From Ignavibacteria bacterium (GTDB lineage Bacteria > Bacteroidota > Ignavibacteria > Ignavibacteriales > Melioribacteraceae), in the NCBI GenBank assembly GCA_003233295.1, contig QILJ01000328.1, positions 1-5,070 on the forward strand: a DNA stretch of 5,070 nt, read 5' to 3'. This document shows positions 1-5,070 of this stretch, in pieces. The notes under the pieces were generated by a model. That model ran no database searches. It worked only from the letters and a program-made list of their open reading frames with translations, and was not told the origin of the DNA. The stretch's first letter is position 1. Every line of letters begins with the position of its first letter. A program made the translations under genes and the position numbers.

Positions 1-131
1 TGAATAGTGTGGGTTTTTTATACCAACATTACAAAAATACGAATTATTCAAATTAATTTCAGGATGAAATTATAGTCTTTGCCCTTTATTCATAAAGGAT
101 GATGAGTTTACGACCAAGCACTAGATATGAT
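1..131. other. Intergenic region at the left edge, no gene seen
   Basis: No open frame with family features is visible here on either strand. The only structure is a small inverted repeat, CCTTTA (83-88), TTCA, TAAAGG (93-98), with no T run suited to termination. TATTTTTG on the minus strand (39-32) matches a -7 box, but no TTTG lies at the right distance upstream. The neighbouring gene is outside the window. Confidence 0.5.
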
Positions 132-159
132 AAAACTAAAAGGAACTACGGAGTAGTTC
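132..159 (-). terminator. Probable operon terminator
   Basis: On the minus strand GAACTAC (159-153), a TCC loop and GTAGTTC (149-143) form a perfect 7-bp hairpin followed by CTTTTAGTTTT (142-132). It lies 68 nt after the symporter stop codon. The T tract is interrupted by AG, so efficiency may be moderate. No T run follows on the plus strand, so it acts in the operon's direction. Confidence 0.6.
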
Positions 160-170
160 TCCGAAGGAGT
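143..170. repeat. Cluster of three overlapping small palindromes
   Basis: On the plus strand three inverted repeats share arms: GAACTAC/GTAGTTC (143-149 with 153-159), CGGAG/CTCCG (149-153 with 159-163) and CTCC/GGAG (159-162 with 166-169). They cannot all form together. GGAGT also occurs twice directly (150-154 and 166-170). The first of them is the stem of the probable terminator. This compact arrangement looks like a short intergenic repeat element, though only one copy is in view. Confidence 0.45.
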
Positions 171-227
171 CTTACAGACAAGTTAAACTTAATATATTGC
201 TGACTTGCTTAGAACTCAGCCATTTTT

Positions 228-1631
228 TTACAATCCTCTTTCAACTAACTGATTCTTTTTGACCGCAAAAATATGGATTGATACAGCCACGATCATTCCA
301 ACAATCATCGGTTCAATTTCAGCAGCAAAAGTGTCAGAGGCTAATTGTGGACGCACTATCATCCAGATAATACTAGCCGAAACCGCGCTAATTGATTCGA
401 GCACCGCATACTTACTATTAATTCGGAACCTCTTGAAATATGCGCCGAAGATGAGAAATAAAAGTCCCGGAATTAAAACCGAACCGATCATATACCATAA
501 CTCTATAACCGAAGTAAAAAGGTAAGCGAGTAAAATTGAAATAACCGCCGAAACGATTAATCCCGTTCGTGTATATTTGATAAGATTTTTTTCGTTATCA
601 TCATTTTTATATTTAGCGATGAAATCTCTTCCAAAAGTTGTGGCACTTATAAATAGGAAACTGTTCAACGTTGATAGAATTGTAGCGATCAGCGCTGCAT
701 AGAATATACCTTTAAAACCGGTTCCAAGTATTCTCTCAGCCAGCATTGGGAAAGAGAGCACCGGGTTATCCATGTGGGGTAATATTGCTCTTGAATAAAG
801 CCCGGTAGCAGTAGTTAGAAAGTCGAACAGCGCCCAGAAGAAGATCGAGATAATGATGCCGTACTTTGCAATGCTAGGAGTCCTGGCTGAGTAACATCTT
901 TGATGAAACCCGGGATCGGCAAATGTCCATAGTGCTATTAAAAACCAGACAATTATAAATGTAGGAGAAGCATCTCCGGTAACAGTAAGATACTGTGCCG
1001 GTAAGTCACTCTGAAGGAAATCACTCCCTCCCCACCCCGAAATTGCTACAAATACAATTATGAAAAACCCGATGAACATAACAAAAAACTGGATGGCATC
1101 AGTATAAATATTTGCCCGGTATCCACCTCGGTATAAATAAATTACAGAGAACAATATCCCGATAATAAGAGCCGTGAGCAGATCTAAACCAAATATCATT
1201 TGAATTAGCAAACCGATCATCAAGAGGTATGGTGCGGGTGAAACGAGTAAAAATATTATCACTGCCGAAATCACCCCGATTTTTCTGCCGTATGTTTCTT
1301 CCAACTTATCAGGAATTGTAAAGAGCGAGGCATTCTGTATTTTCCCCGCAAAAAATATTGCAAAGAGAAATGCAAATATGTAGTAAGGAAGTCCTTGAGT
1401 GAACCAGCTTAATATTCCATAGCGGTAGGTAAACTCACCGACTCCTAAAATTCCGCCGTACCACGTGGCTACATTGGTCAATATAAAAAGGAACATCCCG
1501 ACTTTTCTACCCGAGAGCAAATATCCATCGGCATCTTGAAGATTTTTCTTTTTCGGCAGAAACCCGATAAAGATGATCACAAGGAAAAATCCTATTAGAA
1601 TTGTAATATCAAGATTTGAGAATGAGACCAT
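228..1631 (-). CDS. Sodium:solute symporter (SSS/SLC5 family), predicted thiamine transporter
   Basis: This inner-membrane sodium-coupled importer of the SSS family has 467 residues and about 13 hydrophobic segments, as expected. The N-terminal helix (about 7-24) is followed by SGRKVGMFLFILTNVATWYG (40-59), the first helix of the LeuT-fold core. The SSS signature appears as YRGGYRANIYTD then AIQ (167-181), with G169, G170, T177, D178 and Q181 in family positions. ATILSTLNS (316-324) supplies S320 and T321, matching the serine/threonine pair that binds sodium in PutP and vSGLT. WTFADPGFHQRCYSAR (235-250) is another conserved stretch. The ATG at 1631 lies inside the kinase gene, giving a 23-nt overlap; no strong ribosome site precedes it, so translation may be coupled. 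The substrate is inferred only from position under a TPP riboswitch beside receptor and kinase. Relatives carry proline, pantothenate, sugars or carboxylates, so another substrate cannot be excluded. It occupies the place of PnuT in related operons. Confidence 0.9.
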   Translation of the reverse strand: MVSFSNLDITILIGFFLVIIFIGFLPKKKNLQDADGYLLSGRKVGMFLFILTNVATWYGGILGVGEFTYRYGILSWFTQGLPYYIFAFLFAIFFAGKIQNASLFTIPDKLEETYGRKIGVISAVIIFLLVSPAPYLLMIGLLIQMIFGLDLLTALIIGILFSVIYLYRGGYRANIYTDAIQFFVMFIGFFIIVFVAISGWGGSDFLQSDLPAQYLTVTGDASPTFIIVWFLIALWTFADPGFHQRCYSARTPSIAKYGIIISIFFWALFDFLTTATGLYSRAILPHMDNPVLSFPMLAERILGTGFKGIFYAALIATILSTLNSFLFISATTFGRDFIAKYKNDDNEKNLIKYTRTGLIVSAVISILLAYLFTSVIELWYMIGSVLIPGLLFLIFGAYFKRFRINSKYAVLESISAVSASIIWMIVRPQLASDTFAAEIEPMIVGMIVAVSIHIFAVKKNQLVERGL

Positions 1632-2271
1632 CTTTAATCATCTTTTTTAATTCACGTATCACGAAAACAATTCCGCCGCTGATCTTTAACTCGAAGTTAT
1701 CCGACAAAGCAACATTACTTGTACTTTCCTTTTCACCAAATAGAAGCTGTGCATTACGAAGCGGATATTTTAATCCCGATGAAGTAATACGTGTCTTGGA
1801 ATTGAATGCGTAGAGTGAAACGGTTTCATTTGGTATTGATTTTAATACTACATCATCAGCATAAGGGAAAAGAATCGTTTTACCATGGATAATTATTATC
1901 CTAATTTTTGAAAAGAATTTTATCACAATTCCTAGATTGCAGATAGAATGATCAAGCCTATCACCAGTACCGCCGAGGAGGTAAACCGTTTCAAACTTTT
2001 TTTTGATCGCGAACTTTAGAGACTTCTCAACATCAGTATCATTCTGCCGATTGTACTTTATTATCTCAGATTTATTCTTGTAGTAGCTAAGGACTTCCGG
2101 ACTGATCGAGTCAAAGTCGCCGATTATATAGTGCGGAACAATCCCAAGTTTGTAGCATGAGTTCGCTCCGCCGTCAGCAGCGATGATCGTCGCGACACCA
2201 TACTTCATTAGGTAATTGATATTCTGCTTCGAAGGCTTATCACCATTCGCAATTATTATACATGATTTCAT
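1609..2271 (-). CDS. thiN: Thiamine pyrophosphokinase
   Basis: This cytoplasmic enzyme transfers pyrophosphate from ATP to thiamine, giving TPP (EC 2.7.6.2) and AMP. The 220 residues match the usual bacterial length. Family motifs are visible in order: AADGGAN at 31-37, GDFDSIS at 51-57, QNDTDVEKSL at 76-85 and GGTGDRLDHSICN at 100-112 in the catalytic domain, whose acidic residues bind Mg-ATP. The C-terminal thiamine-binding domain has SGLKYPL at 165-171, STSN at 183-186 and SGG at 198-200. No key residue seems lost. The ATG at 2271 has a weak GGA six bases upstream and is the first start in frame that fits the family's N-terminus. It is the second gene of the operon, 135 nt after the receptor and overlapping the symporter by 23 nt. 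By using imported thiamine directly it makes the ligand of the riboswitch that controls it. The symbol follows Bacillus; Bacteroidota literature also uses tnr3. Confidence 0.96.
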   Translation of the reverse strand: MKSCIIIANGDKPSKQNINYLMKYGVATIIAADGGANSCYKLGIVPHYIIGDFDSISPEVLSYYKNKSEIIKYNRQNDTDVEKSLKFAIKKKFETVYLLGGTGDRLDHSICNLGIVIKFFSKIRIIIIHGKTILFPYADDVVLKSIPNETVSLYAFNSKTRITSSGLKYPLRNAQLLFGEKESTSNVALSDNFELKISGGIVFVIRELKKMIKDGLILKS

Positions 2272-2314
2272 TTATTATCCATTACTTTAGCCACTAATTC
2301 ACTAAAAGAAATAG

Positions 2315-2386
2315 AACACTGATTTAACAGATGAAACAGATATTCACAGATTATTTTTATCTGTGATAATCCGTTAAGTCCGTGTT
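2315..2386. repeat. Long imperfect palindrome between receptor and kinase genes
   Basis: The 135-nt gap between the receptor stop and the kinase start holds an interrupted inverted repeat. The outer arms are 18 nt each (2315-2332 and 2369-2386) and agree at 15 of 18 positions, with one further G-U possible. The inner arms CACAGAT (2345-2351) and ATCTGTG (2359-2365) are perfect around a 7-nt T-rich loop. The unit ACAGAT/ATCTGT recurs several times, and an extra ATCTGTGTGC follows at 2387-2396. The left arm has 9 extra bases, so the RNA hairpin would contain a bulge. There is no T run suited to termination on the minus side. It resembles dispersed intergenic palindromes of many environmental bacterial genomes, but only one copy is visible here. 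Confidence 0.7.
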
Positions 2387-2406
2387 ATCTGTGTGCTATT
2401 TACTAC

Positions 2407-4875
2407 TCATAAACCTATTTTTATACCTGATACGAAATTTCTTTCTGCTGCCGGGAAGAATTCCTTTCCTATTCCGTAAGCTGCATACAAATTATCAAGT
2501 ATATTATTCACTTGCAAAAATACTTTCACATTCTTAAATATTGGCTCGGCTTTGAATTGATAACTCACAAGAATATTTGATACAAAGTATGCATCAACTT
2601 TGTTATCTCTGTAATTAGTAAGTCCGGGATATTTAATTAAATATTCACTCAAATTGTTATCGTAGTTATCAGTAAAAAAATCCCCGACATATTTAAGCCA
2701 TAGCTGTGTAAAAAATCTACCCGCAGTAAAGCGAAAAATTCCATTCAATGTTAAATCGGGGAAACCGCTAATTCTATTGCCTTCAAGGTTGATTGAATTG
2801 TTTTCATCAATGAAATAACTTCCCTGCACGATCGTATTTTTACTATAAGAACCTGTTAATGTAAAATCAAAATTATTATTCAGTTTTACCGTTCCGCTTA
2901 ACTCAACTCCGGCGTGAACAGTCTTATCCATATTACCGGTTATCGGCTGCCCGAATCTATCAACTTGCCCGTTCTTTACTATTTCATCGGAAAAGATCAT
3001 ATAAAATAAATTTGCCGATAAAGAAAGTCTGCGAGTATTGTAACCGGAACCAAACTCAAAACTGTTCATAGTTTCAGGCTTGACCAGCGGTTTGGAAAAA
3101 TCATAGTTACCGTTAGCATCCGTTTCAAACTGAGGAACTTCACCCGCGCTTGATTCTGCTGCATCATAGTAATTCTTCAATCTCGGTTCACGCGTAACTT
3201 GGGCATAAGATAAAAACAAATTCCAATCGGTATTTATTAAGTAATTCAAACCGACCCGCGGATTAAGGTAGAGTCCATCAACTGTAAAATCTGTTCCGAC
3301 ATACTTTTCGTTATACAACCTGTATTTATGATAAGCCAACTGCAACTCAGCCAGTGCATTGAATTTACTGGAAAACTTATAATTTTCATGAGCATAAATA
3401 CTGATTATATTTTTGAATCCGTTATAAAAATAATATTCATAATCAGCCGGAACATCTGGCGGAATATTTTCAGCATAGTTGATATTACCATAATGATCGG
3501 AACGGTGGAATCTAAATTCACCGCCAAGAATCAAGTTACCGTTAGTATGATCGATATTTATTCTTGGTATCCATCCCCATTGGCTGTTTTTAACAGTCGC
3601 CCTGATCAATGTATTTGTTGGGACCATCGTTGAATCATATCTGTTTTCCTTTAGTCTGAAATAATCATCATAATAAACAGACCACGAACCGTCATAATCA
3701 AAAAAGCCGTTACCCAGCACTAAGAACAAGGATGAATTGAGTGTAACATTTTTGCTGAGTTTGATATCATTCAGAAGTTCAAAATGAGGCTGCGAAAAAT
3801 TTTCTATTTCCGTTTCCTTCCTCTGTAGTTTGTATGTGTATTCATTATTAGAAGTTTCCCAGTATGAATAATTTTTTCTTCTCATATCTCTATCTTTGAC
3901 CGTGAACTTCGGCAGCCCTGTATAAACTAATCCGTCAGCAATTGGTCCGCCGTAAAAATTCAGCTGCGTTGTAACTGATTTATCATATCTCACAGCAGAA
4001 ACATAATATGAAGTAAAATCCGTCCAGCTCATATCGCGATAGCCTGAACTCAGCGTTCGGGAAAGTTTTACATAAATTGAATACTTATCGTTTATTAAAC
4101 CACTTGCAAAAGAAGCGGAAAATTTTCGTGTGTTGTAAGTTCCGTAGTTAGCGCCAAGTTCAAAAAGAGGTTTCTCGGAAAAATTAGATGTAAGAATATT
4201 TATCGAACCACCTATAGCCGGATACCCGATAACGCCCGAACCGGCGCCGCGCTGAACTTGTATCATTCCCACGCTGGAAAGAAGATCGGGAAAATCTACC
4301 CAGTAAACGTTATTATCTTCAGGATCATTCTGCGGAATGCCGTTTATCGATATAGAAATTCTGCGCTGATCAAATCCTCGAATGCTGATATAATTATATC
4401 CAATTCCGCTGCCTCCTTCGGAATAGAAAGTTGTAGATGGAAGATAACTGAGAAATTCCGGAATGTCCTGCTGAACATAACTTTCTTCAATCTCCTGCTG
4501 ATCAATCTTAGAAAATGAGATCGGCGAGACTCCTTCCTTAGCGATACTTCCTTTAACCAGTACAGTTTGACTTGTAAAACTTAATTCCTTTAAAATAAAG
4601 ATGTTCTCGGTTTTAAAATCAAGTTCCGATACAGGTTTACTAATGGATTTGAATCCGATATAGCTGATAATGATATTATCACCTTTATCAAACTCCCCCT
4701 CTAATTCGAATCTTCCATTCTTATCAGATGTGGTTCCAATGTTTGTCTTTTCAACAGCAACATTAGCTAAATAGATTGGATTTCCTTCATCATCATAAAT
4801 TCTTCCGGAAAGTTTTTTTTCTTGTGCAGTTAATAACGAAGTACATATTAATACCAGAATTAATAAGTGTTTCAC
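2407..4875 (-). CDS. TonB-dependent outer-membrane receptor, predicted thiamine uptake (OMR1-type)
   Basis: This is a 22-strand-type TonB-dependent receptor predicted to import thiamine or a derivative through the outer membrane. Numbered from the GTG at 4875 (822 residues), residues 1-18 are a signal peptide (MKH, a hydrophobic run, then LLTA before QEKK). Residues about 20-95 are a carboxypeptidase-regulatory-like beta domain (LSGRIYDDEGNPI, DKNGRFEL, ISYIGFKS). A TonB-box-like stretch, QTVLVKG, lies at 103-109. The plug spans about 112-231, with SIRGFDQRRISISINGIPQND (in two halves around 164-184) and QRGAGSGVIGYPAIGGSINI near 208-227. The remainder is a barrel rich in aromatic residues. 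The C-terminus ends in leucine, not the more usual aromatic residue. Length is normal for the family. The substrate rests on the upstream TPP riboswitch and the downstream kinase; sequence alone would not separate it from other receptors. Bacteroidota receptors under TPP riboswitches have been called OMR1. Confidence 0.92.
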   Translation of the reverse strand: MKHLLILVLICTSLLTAQEKKLSGRIYDDEGNPIYLANVAVEKTNIGTTSDKNGRFELEGEFDKGDNIIISYIGFKSISKPVSELDFKTENIFILKELSFTSQTVLVKGSIAKEGVSPISFSKIDQQEIEESYVQQDIPEFLSYLPSTTFYSEGGSGIGYNYISIRGFDQRRISISINGIPQNDPEDNNVYWVDFPDLLSSVGMIQVQRGAGSGVIGYPAIGGSINILTSNFSEKPLFELGANYGTYNTRKFSASFASGLINDKYSIYVKLSRTLSSGYRDMSWTDFTSYYVSAVRYDKSVTTQLNFYGGPIADGLVYTGLPKFTVKDRDMRRKNYSYWETSNNEYTYKLQRKETEIENFSQPHFELLNDIKLSKNVTLNSSLFLVLGNGFFDYDGSWSVYYDDYFRLKENRYDSTMVPTNTLIRATVKNSQWGWIPRINIDHTNGNLILGGEFRFHRSDHYGNINYAENIPPDVPADYEYYFYNGFKNIISIYAHENYKFSSKFNALAELQLAYHKYRLYNEKYVGTDFTVDGLYLNPRVGLNYLINTDWNLFLSYAQVTREPRLKNYYDAAESSAGEVPQFETDANGNYDFSKPLVKPETMNSFEFGSGYNTRRLSLSANLFYMIFSDEIVKNGQVDRFGQPITGNMDKTVHAGVELSGTVKLNNNFDFTLTGSYSKNTIVQGSYFIDENNSINLEGNRISGFPDLTLNGIFRFTAGRFFTQLWLKYVGDFFTDNYDNNLSEYLIKYPGLTNYRDNKVDAYFVSNILVSYQFKAEPIFKNVKVFLQVNNILDNLYAAYGIGKEFFPAAERNFVSGIKIGL

Positions 4876-4881
4876 CTTAAA

Positions 4882-4888
4882 CTCCTTT
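4882..4888 (-). promoter_or_regulatory. Shine-Dalgarno that fixes the receptor start
   Basis: AAAGGAG on the minus strand ends 6 nt before a GTG at 4875. This is a strong ribosome-binding site at normal spacing. The open reading frame extends upstream to another GTG at 4935, but that codon lies between aptamer and terminator and has no purine-rich site. The residues after the 4875 start form a signal peptide, so the downstream GTG is chosen. Confidence 0.85.
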
Positions 4889-4905
4889 AAATGTTGTTTA
4901 AAATT

Positions 4906-4929
4906 AAAAAACCGTTTTTGGAAAACGGT
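4906..4929 (-). terminator. Riboswitch-controlled intrinsic terminator (attenuator)
   Basis: On the minus strand ACCGTTTT (4929-4922), a CCA loop and AAAACGGT (4918-4911) form a perfect 8-bp hairpin followed by a T tract running to 4906. It sits 20 nt past the aptamer and 18 nt before the Shine-Dalgarno, so it would stop transcription before the receptor gene. Its placement makes it the expression platform of the TPP riboswitch: ligand-bound RNA would allow this hairpin to form and switch the operon off. Confidence 0.85.
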
Positions 4930-5032
4930 CAGCACTTAATAATTCAGGCCGTTTCCCTACGCCGGCATTACCCGGATCAGGTTAAAGGGTATACTCTCAG
5001 TCCTACAATAGCAGAACACCCCTAACAGTTTT
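4908..5032 (-). promoter_or_regulatory. Predicted antiterminator pairings of the TPP riboswitch
   Basis: Two alternative helices compete with both P1 and the terminator. First, GGGAAACGG at the aptamer's 3' end (4957-4949) can pair over 9 bp, with one G-U, with CCGTTTTCC (4928-4920), which contains the terminator's 5' arm. Second, AAAACTGTT (5032-5024), the 5' side of P1, can pair over 9 bp, with one U-G, with AACGGTTTT (4916-4908), the terminator's 3' arm and start of the T run. The two helices are nested and can coexist. The reason is that P1 and the terminator carry near-copies of the same arms. Folding energies were not calculated. Confidence 0.65.
4949..5028 (-). promoter_or_regulatory. 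TPP riboswitch (THI element)
   Basis: This leader RNA binds thiamine pyrophosphate and controls the operon below it. On the minus strand the conserved THI landmarks appear in order: AGGGGTG (5023-5017), CTGAGA (5000-4995), ACCC, then CCTGATCCGGGTAATGCC and GCGTAGGGAA down to 4953. The helices can be drawn by hand. P1 pairs CTGTT (5028-5024) with AACGG (4953-4949). P3 is a short 6-bp stem (5016-5011 with 5006-5001) closed by a TATT loop, with no P3a extension. P5 pairs CCGG (4975-4972) with CCGG (4965-4962). CTGAGA is the pyrimidine-binding element and the GCGTAGGG arm is part of the pyrophosphate-sensing side in known structures. All conserved positions I can check are intact. It lies upstream of a TonB receptor, thiamine pyrophosphokinase and a symporter, which supports a thiamine role for all three. 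Confidence 0.97.
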
Positions 5033-5039
5033 ATCATTA

Positions 5040-5070
5040 CAAAAATATATTTTTAAATATTTAATTCAAA
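5040..5070 (-). promoter_or_regulatory. Promoter of the thiamine operon (Bacteroidota-type -33/-7)
   Basis: On the minus strand TTTG (5070-5067) is followed after 19 nt by TATTTTTG (5047-5040), which fits the Bacteroidota primary-sigma pattern of a TTTG -33 box and a TAnnTTTG -7 box. The start of transcription would fall a few bases downstream, around 5033-5036, directly before the 5' strand of the riboswitch, so the leader has almost no sequence ahead of the aptamer. The -33 box lies at the very edge of the window, so its upstream context cannot be seen, and AT-rich DNA produces such matches by chance. The position relative to the riboswitch is the main support. Confidence 0.6.

Noticed and set aside
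32..39. TATTTTTG on the minus strand, like the -7 box upstream of the riboswitch.
   Set aside because: No TTTG lies about 19 nt upstream (the nearest, at 52-49, is only 9 nt away), and no gene start is visible downstream in the window.
83..98. Small inverted repeat CCTTTA-TTCA-TAAAGG considered as a terminator or operator.
   Set aside because: It has no T run on either side and no adjacent gene, and six base pairs in AT-rich DNA are not notable.
199..229. Possible plus-strand terminator: GCTGA (199-203) and TCAGC (216-220) followed by CATTTTTTT.
   Set aside because: The stem is only 5 bp with a 12-nt loop, and no plus-strand gene that it could terminate is in the window. The T run overlaps the symporter's stop region and is explained as low-complexity sequence.
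259..525. Plus-strand open frame of 88 codons opposite the symporter.
   Set aside because: It lies wholly antisense to a well-supported gene, has no family features and no ribosome-binding evidence. The other plus-strand frames at 1616-1813, 3328-3633 and 4258-4518 are rejected for the same reason.
2315..2386. The intergenic palindrome considered as a rho-independent terminator after the receptor gene.
   Set aside because: The T-rich stretch is in the loop, not after the stem in the minus direction, and the kinase and symporter need transcription from upstream.
4826..4875. Receptor N-terminus considered as a lipoprotein signal because of a cysteine in the hydrophobic run.
   Set aside because: The residues before the cysteine (LVLIC) do not fit the lipobox, which needs a small residue at -1, while LLTA before QEKK fits signal peptidase I.
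4876..4935. 20-residue N-terminal extension of the receptor from GTG at 4935.
   Set aside because: It lies across the riboswitch terminator, has no ribosome-binding site and would precede a good signal peptide.

Overview
The window reads as a complete thiamine-salvage operon on the minus strand of an AT-rich bacterium of the Bacteroidota/Chlorobiota/Ignavibacteriota group. The lineage is inferred from three things: a TonB-dependent receptor with an N-terminal carboxypeptidase-regulatory-like domain, a promoter of the Bacteroidota form (TTTG, 19-nt spacer, TAnnTTTG), and the pairing of a vitamin B1 riboswitch with a TonB receptor and thiamine pyrophosphokinase. A clear Shine-Dalgarno before the first gene fits the Ignavibacteria/Chlorobi side better than classical Bacteroides, but this is only suggestive.

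Reading along the minus strand, from high to low coordinates: a promoter (5040-5070) starts a leader that begins almost at once with a canonical TPP riboswitch (4949-5028). An intrinsic terminator follows (4906-4929). Two antiterminator pairings can be drawn by hand, so control is probably by premature termination. A Shine-Dalgarno (4882-4888) then leads to a GTG start at 4875 for an 822-residue TonB-dependent outer-membrane receptor (2407-4875). A 135-nt gap holds a long imperfect palindrome (2315-2386). Next come thiamine pyrophosphokinase (1609-2271) and a sodium:solute symporter (228-1631), which overlap by 23 nt. A hairpin followed by T runs (132-159) probably ends the operon. The remaining left 130 bases hold no gene I can support.

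The proposed working is as follows. The receptor takes thiamine (or a close relative) through the outer membrane using TonB energy. The SSS-family symporter carries it across the inner membrane with a sodium gradient. The kinase converts it to TPP, both trapping it and producing the riboswitch ligand, which closes the feedback loop. No thiamine biosynthesis gene is in the window, so this is an uptake and activation unit. The individual parts are known families. The less usual points are that an SSS symporter occupies the place held by PnuT in the Bacteroidota operon I know of, and that the riboswitch expression platform has a notably complete strand-exchange design.
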